From the NCBI RefSeq assembly GCF_030296935.1, contig NZ_AP028032.1, positions 310,001-374,000 of the forward strand: a DNA stretch of 64,000 nt. Direction: 5' to 3'. The notes beneath the pieces were generated by a model. The model did no database searches and had not been told where the DNA came from. It saw nothing but the letters and a program-made list of their open reading frames with translations. The position numbers and the translations under genes are program-made. Below are positions 18,715 through 28,144 of this stretch, piece by piece. The number at the start of each line of letters is the position of its first letter. The stretch's first letter is position 1. The DNA is from Coprobacter fastidiosus (lineage in GTDB: Bacteria > Bacteroidota > Bacteroidia > Bacteroidales > Coprobacteraceae).

Positions 18715-19734
18715 TTATTTGCTATTCTTCTTATAATATTTGATCATTTTCGGAAGAATATCTTCTACAGTTCCGGTAATTACATAATCTGCTATTGTGT
18801 TGATCGGTGCATTCGGATCATTGTTGATTGCGATGATCATCGAACTGTCTTGCATACCGGCAATATGTTGTATCTGTCCGGAAATACCGCAGGCAATATA
18901 CAGTTTCGGGCGTACGGTAACACCTGTTTGTCCGATCTGACGTTCATGTTCTGCATAACCTGCATCGACAGCGGCACGAGAAGCTCCTACTTCCGCACCG
19001 ATGGTAGCGGCGAGATCATAAAGTAACTTGAAATTTTCTTTCGATCCTACTCCATAACCTCCGGCAACGATAATCGGGGCACTTTTGATGTTGATTTTTG
19101 ATTTTTCGATCTGTCGTTCGATTACAGAAACGACAAAGTCGGTATCCGAAACATATTTTGATGCATCCAGTTTAACTACTTCGCCTTTATATGTTGGAGA
19201 AACGATTTCTTTTTTCATTACACCTTCGCGCACTGTTGCCATTTGAGGTCGACACTCCGGATTAACGATGGTTGCAACGATATTTCCTCCGAAAGCCGGG
19301 CGAATTTGGTATAATAAATTTTCGTAAGATTTTCCTGCTTTTTTATCCTCGTGAGATCCTATTTCAAGAGCAGTACAATCTGCTGTTAATCCGCTATGCA
19401 AAGCAGAAGAGACACGAGGTCCTAAATCGCGGCCGATGCTGGTTGCTCCCATAAGACAGATTTGAGGCTTTTTCTCTTTGAAAAGGTTGATAAGAACCGA
19501 TGCGTGAGGCTGTGACGTATAAGGATAAAGCCTTTTGTCATCGACAAGGTAAACCGTATCAGCCCCGTATGGGAAAATTTGTTTTTCTACTCCGTCTAAA
19601 TTGCTACCGATAACAAGAGCCTCAAGTTTACAATTCAGTTGATTGGCCAACGAACGGCCTTTAGTAAGCAATTCCAAGCTTACATCGGCGATGATGCCGT
19701 CTTCTATTTCGCAATATACAAATAAGTTATTCAT
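18715..19734 (-). CDS. etfA: electron transfer flavoprotein, alpha subunit
   Basis: 339 residues. It forms a soluble heterodimer with EtfB and carries FAD, passing electrons from acyl-CoA dehydrogenase onward. The C-terminal FAD domain is unmistakable: IIVAGGYGVGSKENF, then GASRAAVDAGYAEHERQIGQ-like region, the VRPKLYIACGISG motif and the closing INNDPNAPI segment. The N-terminal half has the EtfA/B Rossmann-like fold. It lies 48 bases after etfB and 15 before acd in one operon. Confidence 0.97.
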   Translation of the reverse strand: MNNLFVYCEIEDGIIADVSLELLTKGRSLANQLNCKLEALVIGSNLDGVEKQIFPYGADTVYLVDDKRLYPYTSQPHASVLINLFKEKKPQICLMGATSIGRDLGPRVSSALHSGLTADCTALEIGSHEDKKAGKSYENLLYQIRPAFGGNIVATIVNPECRPQMATVREGVMKKEIVSPTYKGEVVKLDASKYVSDTDFVVSVIERQIEKSKINIKSAPIIVAGGYGVGSKENFKLLYDLAATIGAEVGASRAAVDAGYAEHERQIGQTGVTVRPKLYIACGISGQIQHIAGMQDSSMIIAINNDPNAPINTIADYVITGTVEDILPKMIKYYKKNSK

Positions 19735-19782
19735 ACGATTTTCTTTTGGAGAGTTAATGATTTTTTGTCACGTATCTGATTA

Positions 19783-20658
19783 TTATCCGATTGTGTGGTT
19801 TACTATTAACTCTTTCATGAGTTCATCTATTTCTGTGTCGTTTCCGGATAATTTTTTACTTTCTTTAGCCTGAAAAACGACATTCTCGATTTGTTTTACC
19901 TTTGTCGGAGACCCAGCCAATCCTACTTGATCCAGGTCTGCATCAACGTCGGACACACTCCATTCCGTTAGATTCAGATAAGGGCGGTTTTCGTATAAAT
20001 TGCTGAAATAGTCATTATCCTGATTTTGTCTTTCACTGATGGTTTTGGCATATTTATACCGCTGTATTAGTTTCGCATTGCGCGGACGGCAATCATCTGC
20101 ACTTCCATTAACGGTTATGACTACCGGATATTTGGCTTCTACAACTTCGACACCTCTTTCCAGACGTCTTTTGACTTGTATTTTGCCGTCCTGAACTTTT
20201 AAGATTTTTTCTGCATAAGTAATTTGTGGCAAACCAAGTTTTTCTGCGACTTGAGGGCCTACTTGGGCTGTGTCTCCGTCAATTGCTTGACGGCCTCCGA
20301 TAATAATATCGTAGTCTTTCATTTTCTTGACAGCGCAAGCCAATGCATAAGATGTTGCTAATGTATCAGCACCGGCGAATGCCCGGTCGGTAAGTAATAC
20401 CCCGCCGTCAGTTCCTCTGAACAAGCCTTCTCGTATAATATCAGCGGCGCGAGGAGGTCCCATAGTCAGTAATGATACGGTCGATCCGGGGTACTGTTCT
20501 TTTAATTGCAGAGCCTGTTCGAGTGCATTCAGGTCTTCTGGATTAAAAATAGCGGGTAATGCTGCTCGATTTACCGTTCCGTCGGCTTTCATGGCATCTT
20601 TACCTACATTTCTCGTATCCGGTACTTGTTTGGCAAGTACGATAATTTTTAAACTCAT
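19783..20658 (-). CDS. etfB: electron transfer flavoprotein, beta subunit
   Basis: 291 residues from ATG 20658; the frame runs 63 bases further up but the family begins with MSLKIIVLAKQVPDT. Diagnostic parts are the AMP-binding region LLTMGPPRAADIIREGLFRG and GGRQAIDGDTAQVGP. It pairs with EtfA. It is the first gene of the etfB-etfA-acd operon, with a well-spaced promoter at 20719-20748. The extension of about 30 residues beyond the common 260 is mostly in the C-terminal third. Confidence 0.97.
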   Translation of the reverse strand: MSLKIIVLAKQVPDTRNVGKDAMKADGTVNRAALPAIFNPEDLNALEQALQLKEQYPGSTVSLLTMGPPRAADIIREGLFRGTDGGVLLTDRAFAGADTLATSYALACAVKKMKDYDIIIGGRQAIDGDTAQVGPQVAEKLGLPQITYAEKILKVQDGKIQVKRRLERGVEVVEAKYPVVITVNGSADDCRPRNAKLIQRYKYAKTISERQNQDNDYFSNLYENRPYLNLTEWSVSDVDADLDQVGLAGSPTKVKQIENVVFQAKESKKLSGNDTEIDELMKELIVNHTIG

Positions 20659-20718
20659 AATTGATAGAGATATTAGATTTGAAATATTGTTATCTAAAAA
20701 GCATTTTTCAACGCTCCA

Positions 20719-20748
20719 CAAATTTACTGAAAGCTGTTAATCTGACAA
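20719..20748 (-). promoter_or_regulatory. promoter of the etfB-etfA-acd operon
   Basis: On the minus strand: TTG (20746-20748), a 19-base spacer, then TAAATTTG (20719-20726). This fits the Bacteroidetes -33/-7 layout very well. It lies 61 bases upstream of the etfB ATG and excludes the upstream extension of that frame as coding. Confidence 0.7.
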
Positions 20749-20848
20749 GTGTTTTTATTGAAAATTTGATGTTCCGGAAGATGTTCCGAACGAATTCTTA
20801 AGGATAAAAGCAATTTTTTTAGATAGGCTTTTGTGCATGTTACTGTTG

Positions 20849-20877
20849 TTTGATTCATATCTGTTTTATTATCTTTG
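20849..20877 (+). promoter_or_regulatory. promoter of the cupin gene
   Basis: TTTG (20849-20852), a 17-base spacer and TATCTTTG (20870-20877), 19 bases before the cupin ATG. Confidence 0.6.
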
Positions 20878-20896
20878 AATCGTAAAAATATGATTT

Positions 20897-21238
20897 ATGA
20901 AACAAGAGAGCGATAGTTTTCAGTTTGAGAATACAACAGAGTGGGAGAGTGCCGGAGTTGGAGTCATCCGTCAGATTATGGCTTATAATAAGAATATGAT
21001 GATGGTTAAGGTTAAGTTCGAAACAGGAGCGGAAGGTGCACCTCATACACATCCGCATACTCAGGCTACGTATGTTGTAAGCGGAATATTTGAATTTACC
21101 GTAGGAGGTGAAACCGAGATTGTTCGTGCCGGAGATGGCGTTTATATGCGCTCGGGAATATTGCATAGTTGCAAATGTATAGAGACCGGTATTTTAATCG
21201 ATACATTTACTCCTATGCGGGAAGATTTTATAAAATGA
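20897..21238 (+). CDS. single-domain cupin protein
   Basis: 113 residues forming one cupin beta-barrel. Cupin motif 1 is visible as PHTHPHTQATYVVSGIFEF, where three histidines, and a Gln in place of the usual Glu, could bind a metal; motif 2 contains GDGVYMRSGILHSC with another His. Small cupins of this kind may be sugar isomerases, dioxygenases or ligand sensors; no specific role can be given. It is a single gene with its own promoter, diverging from the etf operon and converging on the GT87-like gene 18 bases away. Confidence 0.85.
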   Translation: MKQESDSFQFENTTEWESAGVGVIRQIMAYNKNMMMVKVKFETGAEGAPHTHPHTQATYVVSGIFEFTVGGETEIVRAGDGVYMRSGILHSCKCIETGILIDTFTPMREDFIK

Positions 21239-21255
21239 TTATTGGGGCAAACTTT

Positions 21256-22473
21256 TTATCGTTCTTTTGACGAGGAGTTTAAATTATTTTTCTTGTTTAG
21301 TAGATATTGTCGTATAGCTATCGAAATAAATAATACCCACATTAATATCATGCTTATGTTATTGATTTTAGGAGTGAATTTATTTAACTGAACAGGTAAT
21401 AGTATCCAAATAAATAAAAACAGAGTTAAGCAGGTCTCTATGCTGGATAATTTGCTGTTTGCGGATAATAACATGATCAATAACGGAAAAATATAGATAC
21501 CGTTGTAAACGAATGCTTGCTGGGGAACTAATACACAAATCATAGCCGCTAAGCCAAAACGGATTAAAGAAGATTTGGTCGTAAAGAATAATCCTGTGGA
21601 AAGCAATCCCAAGATATAAGTTAGATATTTACCCGTTTCGTAAAGTATAAATTGATTTTCTATATTCAATGTCTTTCCTAATTGTAGGAATAAAGGAATG
21701 ATCCCGAACCGATATACCGAGAAAGACATTCCGTAAATAGTTGTTTGTTCTTTTACATTTTCATACAGTTGACCGATATTTTCGAATCCGTTTTCAAAAA
21801 ATAAAAAAGGTAAGAATGCCAATAAAAAAGCAAGAATTGCATATTGGAAAAATGTTTTGTATTCTTTTTTGTATAAATAATATAAGCTGAATATAGCCGG
21901 AAATATCTTTAAAACAGAGGCGATAGCCAGACAAATTATTCCATACCATTTTTTTTCGTTTTGATCTTTCACATATACGAAGTAATTGATGCAAGCTGCT
22001 GAGATCATAATTTCGTTTCCACGCTCCAAAGCGTAAAGATTGATGGATGAAAAAAATATGATAAACAATATGATCGGAGAACATTTATATTTTATACACA
22101 AAAGATATAGAGAATGAAATAATAGGAAGAGCGAGAGTAATGTAAAGAAAAAGCAGCTCAATACGGCTATTTGAGAATTCCAACAATCTTCAAGCGATAT
22201 TGAAGAGTAGTTGGTAAGCAAAGTAAACGGATATAAGATCATGTAAGAGAACGGTAAATAATTTTTGTTACAAGTACCGTTCAATTCATTATAATACGGG
22301 TTCTTATCGGCAATATAAATTAGAGTATTATAGAAGTCGGCAAAGAAATTATCTAATTTCAGAAAAAATACATGAAGTTGGTGTGAGGGATCTGCAAACA
22401 ATAGTATGATCCAGATACAAGCTAATAAAAAAGTAAGTCCTGTGAATATTTTTTTGATTCTACTTTGGTTCAT
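21256..22473 (-). CDS. multipass membrane protein, GT87 (DUF2029)-like
   Basis: 405 residues with about ten hydrophobic segments separated by short loops. Features resemble the GT87/DUF2029 polyprenol-linked mannosyltransferases: an extracytoplasmic first loop with an acidic FFADFYN segment, LERGNE after a membrane helix, and the ASVLKIFPAIFSLYYLY helix. If so it would transfer a sugar from a lipid carrier on the outer face of the inner membrane. The match is by pattern only and other GT-C proteins are possible. Single-gene unit with a -7 box at 22512-22519. Confidence 0.65.
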   Translation of the reverse strand: MNQSRIKKIFTGLTFLLACIWIILLFADPSHQLHVFFLKLDNFFADFYNTLIYIADKNPYYNELNGTCNKNYLPFSYMILYPFTLLTNYSSISLEDCWNSQIAVLSCFFFTLLSLFLLFHSLYLLCIKYKCSPIILFIIFFSSINLYALERGNEIMISAACINYFVYVKDQNEKKWYGIICLAIASVLKIFPAIFSLYYLYKKEYKTFFQYAILAFLLAFLPFLFFENGFENIGQLYENVKEQTTIYGMSFSVYRFGIIPLFLQLGKTLNIENQFILYETGKYLTYILGLLSTGLFFTTKSSLIRFGLAAMICVLVPQQAFVYNGIYIFPLLIMLLSANSKLSSIETCLTLFLFIWILLPVQLNKFTPKINNISMILMWVLFISIAIRQYLLNKKNNLNSSSKER

Positions 22474-22511
22474 AAACGCATTACTTGAATGTCTTAAAAA
22501 ACAATGTAATG

Positions 22512-22519
22512 CAAATATA
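22512..22519 (-). promoter_or_regulatory. -7 box for the GT87-like gene
   Basis: Reads TATATTTG on the minus strand, 39 bases upstream of the start codon. Confidence 0.45.
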
Positions 22520-22616
22520 TTATATATTTAAGGTAATAAGAAACCTTGTTTGATTATTTTATAATATTGGGAAGAATTGCATGTTTATAAAATTAGACTG
22601 TTATAATATAAAAAAT

Positions 22617-22661
22617 GATATGCACCCTAAAAGTTTTCGTTTAACTTTTAGAGTGCATATC
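22617..22661. terminator. bidirectional hairpin with IS150-like motif, after the PurF-like gene
   Basis: GATATGCACCCTAAAAGTT (22617-22635) pairs with AACTTTTAGAGTGCATATC (22643-22661) with one mismatch and a 7-base loop. Runs of T follow on both strands. The arm contains CACCCTAAAAGTT, close to the motif in the hairpin at 1386. It would end the minus-strand PurF-like transcript. Confidence 0.8.
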
Positions 22662-22679
22662 GTTTTTCTTATCGGTATG

Positions 22680-24083
22680 TTATTCGTAACTGCTTCCATC
22701 GAAACAGTGAGTGCAAATACATTCTTTAGGTAAACCTATTGATTTGACGAGCGTTTCCAATGGATTGAATTTCAAAGTCGTAATATTCAGATCTTTTCGG
22801 ATGCAATCCACCATTTTGCAATATTGGGGAGAATTTGTGGTTGCATAAGCCGGGAGATTTTTAGAGCAATCTCCTTCAAGATTTTTTATAACCCTCCGCG
22901 TGATGAGTTCCAACTCCGATTTTGAACCTGTGAAATTCAGAAACTTACAAGGGTAAATTAATGGAGGACAACTGATGCGCATATGCACCTCTTTAGCTCC
23001 ATAACGATATAAATCATTTACATTGTCATGAAGTTGAGTTCCCCTGACAATAGAGTCATCACAAAAAACGACCTTTTTATCTTTCAATAATTTTTTGTTA
23101 GGGATCAGCTTCATTTTTGCTACCAGTTCTCGCATTTCTTGTGTAGGAGGAGTAAAACTTCTCGGCCATGTCGGAGTATATTTAACGATCGCTCTTTTAT
23201 ATGGAATTTGTTTTCCGACAGCATATCCCAGAGACATGCCGACCCCGGAATCGGGAATACCTGATACAAAATCTGCATCGATATCATCGTTTTTACCCAT
23301 TTCCACACCGCAGTCGAAACGCATCTCGTCAACATTCTTCCCTTCATATTCGCATACGGGATAACCGTAATATACCCAAAGGAAAGAACATATTTGCATT
23401 TTTTTATTGGGTTTTCGCAGTTGAGTAAAACCATCGGCTGTAATTTGAACGATTTCTCCCGGTCCTATATTATAATCCATTTCATAACCCAGATTCGGAA
23501 AACTGCAGGTTTCGGATGATACCGCATAACCGTTTTTCCCTTTTCCTATCATGATAGGTGTTCGTCCATATTTATCTCGTGCCGCAATAATTCCGTTTTC
23601 TGTAAGAAGAAGCATCGAACAAGAACCTTTCAATCGATTATAGACATTCTCTATCCCTTCGACAAAAGTTTTGCCTTCGATAATAAGCATGGACACCAAT
23701 TCCGATTGATTGGTAATGCCGTTACTGTGTTCGCAAAAGTGATTTCCTTTTGCCAAAAGTTCCTTTTCAAGTTCCGGCAGATTAGTTACTTTAGCAACTG
23801 TTACTACGGCAAATTTCCCTAAATGAGAATTGATGATAATCGGCTGAGCATCGGTATCGCTGATAACGCCTATTCCTGAATTTCCTGAAAAAGAAGGAAG
23901 GTCAGCCTCGAATTTTGTACGGAAATAAGAATTCTCGATATTATGAATCGAGCGAGTAAAATTTCCGTTATTCAAAGTTACCATACCTCCACGCTTTGTT
24001 CCCATGTGAGAATTGTAATCTACCCCATAAAAGAGGTCGGCTACACAATTTTCTTTTTTTATCGTTCCAAAAAAACCGCCCAT
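22680..24083 (-). CDS. PurF-like amidophosphoribosyltransferase paralogue lacking the N-terminal Cys
   Basis: 467 residues with the overall PurF layout: an N-terminal class II glutamine amidotransferase-like domain (to about 230) and a C-terminal phosphoribosyltransferase domain with the intact PRPP loop VVFCDDSIVRGTQ. Canonical PurF begins with Met-Cys, the cysteine being the glutaminase nucleophile after Met removal; here the start is MGGFFGTI, so that residue is Gly. The glutaminase should be dead, leaving ammonia-dependent, binding or regulatory roles. From memory, close relatives with the same GGFFG start occur across Bacteroidales, next to a separate longer PurF. It ends in CICTHCFDGSS, a conserved cysteine pair. 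It follows purL but a strong terminator separates them. Confidence 0.85.
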   Translation of the reverse strand: MGGFFGTIKKENCVADLFYGVDYNSHMGTKRGGMVTLNNGNFTRSIHNIENSYFRTKFEADLPSFSGNSGIGVISDTDAQPIIINSHLGKFAVVTVAKVTNLPELEKELLAKGNHFCEHSNGITNQSELVSMLIIEGKTFVEGIENVYNRLKGSCSMLLLTENGIIAARDKYGRTPIMIGKGKNGYAVSSETCSFPNLGYEMDYNIGPGEIVQITADGFTQLRKPNKKMQICSFLWVYYGYPVCEYEGKNVDEMRFDCGVEMGKNDDIDADFVSGIPDSGVGMSLGYAVGKQIPYKRAIVKYTPTWPRSFTPPTQEMRELVAKMKLIPNKKLLKDKKVVFCDDSIVRGTQLHDNVNDLYRYGAKEVHMRISCPPLIYPCKFLNFTGSKSELELITRRVIKNLEGDCSKNLPAYATTNSPQYCKMVDCIRKDLNITTLKFNPLETLVKSIGLPKECICTHCFDGSSYE

Positions 24084-24137
24084 TGTTTATTGAATATAAT
24101 ACTTAATTGTAGATGTGATGTTATTGATGTTAAAAAG

Positions 24138-24174
24138 AACGGGAACGTTCGGTATATACCCGAGCGTTCCCGTT
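24138..24174 (-). terminator. purL terminator
   Basis: AACGGGAACG (24138-24147) pairs with CGTTCCCGTT (24165-24174), with an inner TCGG/CCGA stem and a 7-base loop. CTTTTTA follows on the minus strand. The gene just downstream is therefore probably transcribed mainly from its own start or by read-through. Confidence 0.85.
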
Positions 24175-24183
24175 ATAGCATTA

Positions 24184-27100
24184 TTATTTTTTATGCTGTT
24201 CTACCCATTTGCGGGCATTTACGAATGCCTCTATCCACGGGGTCACCTGATCTTCGTTTTTACGGTTGGTCGGATAATACCCCCATTGCCATGGGAAAAT
24301 CGCGCGTTCGAGGTGTGGCATCATAGCCAAGTGCCGTCCGTCGTTTGTTGCGATACCCGCAACGGCAAAAGGTGATCCGTTCGGATTGGCCGGATAAGCA
24401 TCGTAGCTGTATTTTGCTATGACATTATATTTGTCGATATCATAAGGTAATTCGAATTTTCCTTCTCCGTGAGCTACCCATACTCCTAATTTGCTGCCTG
24501 ACAGAGATCCGAACATTACTGAATTATTTTCGGGAATAGTCAAGCCGATAAATTCAGATTCGAATTTATGTGAATCATTATGTCGCATCTTAGGTTTCTT
24601 TTCGTGATCCGGAGTCAATAGTCCCAATTCTACCATAAGTTGACAGCCGTTACAAATACCTAAACTTAGAGTATCCTCACGTGCATAGAAATTGTCCAAA
24701 GTGGCTTTAGCCTTTTCATTCCAAAGAAATCCTCCGGCCCAGCCTTTGGCAGAACCTAATACATCCGAATTGGAAAAACCTCCGCAATAAACGATCATGT
24801 TTATATCTTCAAGCGTTTCCCGCCCGCTGATCAAATCGGTCATATGGACATCTTTGACATCGAAACCGGCCAAATAAAGAGAATAAGCCATTTCCCGATC
24901 TCCGTTTACACCTTTTTCCCGAATAATAGCCGCTTTTATGCCGCTCGGTTTTCTGCGGTCGGCACTGATTCCGTATTGTGCCATTTTTCCGGTGAAATCG
25001 TCATTAAATTTAATTTGTAAAGGTTGTTCCTTATAGTTGTTGAATCGTGCGGCGGCAGCTTTTTCTCCGCTTTGTTTACGATCGAGCAGATAAGAGGAAG
25101 AAAACCATACGTCACGCAAATAATCGATTCCAAACTGATATTCTGCATTGTCTTTCTTGACCAGAATGTGACGTTCTTTGCAAGGCCGTCCGATTTTGGA
25201 AAACCCGATGCCGTTATTTTGCAAAATCTTTTCGACGCTGTTCTTGTCTTTTACCTGAATCAATACTCCCGGATTTTCACTGAAAAGGATTTTTATAATA
25301 TCTTTTTCTGCGATTTTATCGAGATTTATTTCCAAACCGCCTTCCGGATTTCCAAAGTTCATTTCGAGCAGGGCAGTAATCATACCGCCGGCCGAAATAT
25401 CATGACCTGCCAGAATGAGGTCCTTTTCGATTAATTCTTGTATTGTATTGAATGCTGAAACGAAGTATTCCGAATCTTTTACAGTAGGTGCTGTTTTACC
25501 GATTTTTCCGAGCGATTGTGCAAAAGCCGATCCCCCGAGCTGAAAATTATCGAATGAAAAATCTATATAATAAATAGCCGTATTGCGATCACGAATGAGT
25601 ACAGGAGAAACGACTTTTTTTATGTCCGACACTTCACCTCCCGCTGAGATGATAACAGTTCCCGGAGCGAAAACTTTTTCGTCACCGTATTTTTGAGTCA
25701 TAGACAGACTGTCTTTTCCTGTGGGGATGTTGATTCCCAGATCACAAGCAAATTGACTGCAAGCCTCCACCGCTTTATATAGACGGGCATCTTCACCTTC
25801 ATTTTTACATGGCCACATCCAGTTGGCGCTTAACGATACACTTTTCAATCCCTCTGTCATCGGTGCCCATACGATGTTGGTAAGAGCTTCCGATATGGCA
25901 AGTACCGAACCGGCAGCCGGATCGATCATGGCTGCTTGCGGTGCATGTCCGATAGAAGTAGCAATACCCGATTTCCCCCGATAATCCAAAGCTACTACGC
26001 CACAATCGCTGAGAGGTAGTTGTATTTCACCCTGACATTGTTGGCGAGCCACTTTCCCGGTTACGGAACGATCTACTTTATTGGTCAGCCAATCTTTGCA
26101 AGCTACGGCTTCAAGTTGTAGGACATTTTCCAGATATTCATGTATTTTTCCGGTTTCGTAGGCAACGTCCTGATAATTCTCTTCGACCGTGTGATCTTTC
26201 ATAAAGGTACGGGGCGCTTTGCCGAACATATCCTCCATGGCGAGATCTATCGGTTTTATTCCGTCTTTTTGTTCAAAGACAAAACGCATGTCTCCGGTAG
26301 TTTCTCCTACGACATACATCGGTGCACGTTCACGGTCTGCGATCTTTCTAACATGATCGATGTCTTTTTCACCGATAAGCATTCCCATGCGTTCCTGACT
26401 TTCGTTTCCGACAATTTCTTTTGCAGAAAGAGTCGGGTCACCTATCGGCAATTTGTCCATCTCGATTTTACCACCTGTCGTTTCTACCAGTTCCGACAAG
26501 GCATTCAAATGTCCTCCGGCTCCATGGTCATGAATAGAAACGATGGGGTTATTGTCCGATTCGGCAAGTGCACGAACGACATTCGATACACGTTTCTGCA
26601 TTTCAGGATTAGCGCGTTGTATAGCGTTTAGTTCGATAGCATTGGCATATACACCGGTTTCTACGGATGATACAGCACCGCCTCCCATTCCGATACGGTA
26701 GTTATCTCCACCCATAACGACAACTTTCTCACCGGGTTTAGGAGCCCCTTTGAGAGCGTCCCGCATAGTTCCGAAGCCGACACCTCCTGCCAACATGATA
26801 ACTTTGTCGTATGCAAATTTTTTATAGTTCTCCGCGTGCTCAAAAGTAAGAAGAGATCCGCAGATCATCGGTTGTCCGAATTTGTTCCCAAAATCCGATG
26901 CTCCGTTTGATGCTTTTACCAGAATTTGTTCCGGTGTTTGATAAAGCCATTTCCGTTCTGGCATAGCTTTCTTTTCCCATTCGCGCCCCTTTTCCGTTCT
27001 GGGATATGAGGTCATATATACTGCTGTTCCGGCAATAGGTAAACTCGCTTTCCCACCGCCTAATCGGTCGCGTATTTCTCCACCTGTTCCGGTTGCAGCT

Positions 27101-27879
27101 CCGTTAAACGGTTCTACGGTAGTCGGGAAATTATGTGTTTCCGCTTTTAGGGAAATAACGGTTTTTATATCTTTAATTTCAAAAAAATCGGGCTTGTCTT
27201 GTGATGCCGGAGCAAATTGTTCGATTACCGGTCCTTCGTTAAAAGCAACGTTGTCCTTATATGCCGATACTAATTTGTTCGGATTTTCTTCGGATGTTTT
27301 TTTTATTAATTTAAATAAAGAGCTTTCTTTTTCTTGTCCGTCGATGATAAAAACTCCATTGAATATTTTATGTCGGCAATGTTCTGAGTTGACTTGGGAA
27401 AACCCGAATACTTCGCTATCGGTAAGTTTTCGTCCGATTTTTTTTCCTAAATCGTTCAAATAATTTATTTCATCTTCACTTAGTGCAAGTCCTTCCTGTT
27501 TGCTGTATGAAGCGATGTCGTCTATATAGACGATAGGATCAGGTAATTTGTTTATTTCAAAAATAGACTGATTTAGTCCGTTATACATGCGTTGGAGCAT
27601 CGGATCGTGATCTGCCTTTTCGCTTTTTACAGGGAAATATTCTTCGATACGGGTTATTCCTTTTAATCCCATGTTTTGGGTAATCTCCACAGCATTGGTA
27701 CTCCACGGGGTAATCATTTCTTTACGAGGACCGACGAACCAGCCGTCGATAATTTGTTCGTTTAGTACTTCGGCCTCACTGAAGAGCCAGCTCAGTTTCT
27801 CTGTTTCATGGGACGAAAGAGTGTGATCGGTATCGACTGCTATCACATTCCGGGAAGGTGTTTTGAAAAAAAGAACCAT
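24184..27879 (-). CDS. purL: phosphoribosylformylglycinamidine synthase, single-chain form
   Basis: 1231 residues, the large fused PurL of gammaproteobacterial/Bacteroidetes type. It makes FGAM from FGAR with glutamine and ATP in purine synthesis in the cytoplasm. The N-terminal part carries the PurS-like domain, then two AIRS-like ATP-binding halves (SEHCRHKIFNG, KAETHNFPTTVEP, GMGGGAVSS), and from about residue 965 a class I glutaminase domain with Cys1076 in LGICNGCQL, AHGEGKF and the C-terminal PHLERA. A -7 box lies at 28025-28032 and a strong terminator 10 bases downstream. Confidence 0.97.
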   Translation of the reverse strand: MVLFFKTPSRNVIAVDTDHTLSSHETEKLSWLFSEAEVLNEQIIDGWFVGPRKEMITPWSTNAVEITQNMGLKGITRIEEYFPVKSEKADHDPMLQRMYNGLNQSIFEINKLPDPIVYIDDIASYSKQEGLALSEDEINYLNDLGKKIGRKLTDSEVFGFSQVNSEHCRHKIFNGVFIIDGQEKESSLFKLIKKTSEENPNKLVSAYKDNVAFNEGPVIEQFAPASQDKPDFFEIKDIKTVISLKAETHNFPTTVEPFNGAATGTGGEIRDRLGGGKASLPIAGTAVYMTSYPRTEKGREWEKKAMPERKWLYQTPEQILVKASNGASDFGNKFGQPMICGSLLTFEHAENYKKFAYDKVIMLAGGVGFGTMRDALKGAPKPGEKVVVMGGDNYRIGMGGGAVSSVETGVYANAIELNAIQRANPEMQKRVSNVVRALAESDNNPIVSIHDHGAGGHLNALSELVETTGGKIEMDKLPIGDPTLSAKEIVGNESQERMGMLIGEKDIDHVRKIADRERAPMYVVGETTGDMRFVFEQKDGIKPIDLAMEDMFGKAPRTFMKDHTVEENYQDVAYETGKIHEYLENVLQLEAVACKDWLTNKVDRSVTGKVARQQCQGEIQLPLSDCGVVALDYRGKSGIATSIGHAPQAAMIDPAAGSVLAISEALTNIVWAPMTEGLKSVSLSANWMWPCKNEGEDARLYKAVEACSQFACDLGINIPTGKDSLSMTQKYGDEKVFAPGTVIISAGGEVSDIKKVVSPVLIRDRNTAIYYIDFSFDNFQLGGSAFAQSLGKIGKTAPTVKDSEYFVSAFNTIQELIEKDLILAGHDISAGGMITALLEMNFGNPEGGLEINLDKIAEKDIIKILFSENPGVLIQVKDKNSVEKILQNNGIGFSKIGRPCKERHILVKKDNAEYQFGIDYLRDVWFSSSYLLDRKQSGEKAAAARFNNYKEQPLQIKFNDDFTGKMAQYGISADRRKPSGIKAAIIREKGVNGDREMAYSLYLAGFDVKDVHMTDLISGRETLEDINMIVYCGGFSNSDVLGSAKGWAGGFLWNEKAKATLDNFYAREDTLSLGICNGCQLMVELGLLTPDHEKKPKMRHNDSHKFESEFIGLTIPENNSVMFGSLSGSKLGVWVAHGEGKFELPYDIDKYNVIAKYSYDAYPANPNGSPFAVAGIATNDGRHLAMMPHLERAIFPWQWGYYPTNRKNEDQVTPWIEAFVNARKWVEQHKK

Positions 27880-28024
27880 TATAGTCTATTTAAATTGTGA
27901 ATTATTTTGACTGTTATTATTGTTCTTGATAATATTTTTATTCTCTTATCTTTATGTAATAAGACATCTGCACTTTGATTCGAAATATAAAAAAGAGATG
28001 TTATCCTTTCTCAGATTTCGTTTG

Positions 28025-28032
28025 CAAAATTA
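28025..28032 (-). promoter_or_regulatory. -7 box for purL
   Basis: Reads TAATTTTG on the minus strand; a TTG lies 23 bases further up (28056-28058), a slightly long spacing. The leader would be about 140 bases. I did not recognise a purine riboswitch in it. Confidence 0.45.
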
Positions 28033-28098
28033 ATCAAAAGCTGCGTTCTTTAAAACAATAAAGCCAAAACAATTGGCGGAAATGTAACATTTATGACT

Positions 28099-28106
28099 TA
28101 TATTTG
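28099..28106 (+). promoter_or_regulatory. -7 box for the LysE/CBM9 operon
   Basis: TATATTTG, a full consensus match, 39 bases before the GTG start at 28145. Confidence 0.5.
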
Positions 28107-28144
28107 CATTTCAGAAACAGATTAACTGTGTAAATAGGGAAATA

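Noticed and set aside
28033-28098. Purine riboswitch in the purL leader
   Set aside because: I could not find the three-way junction or the conserved loop bases; leader is only AT-rich.
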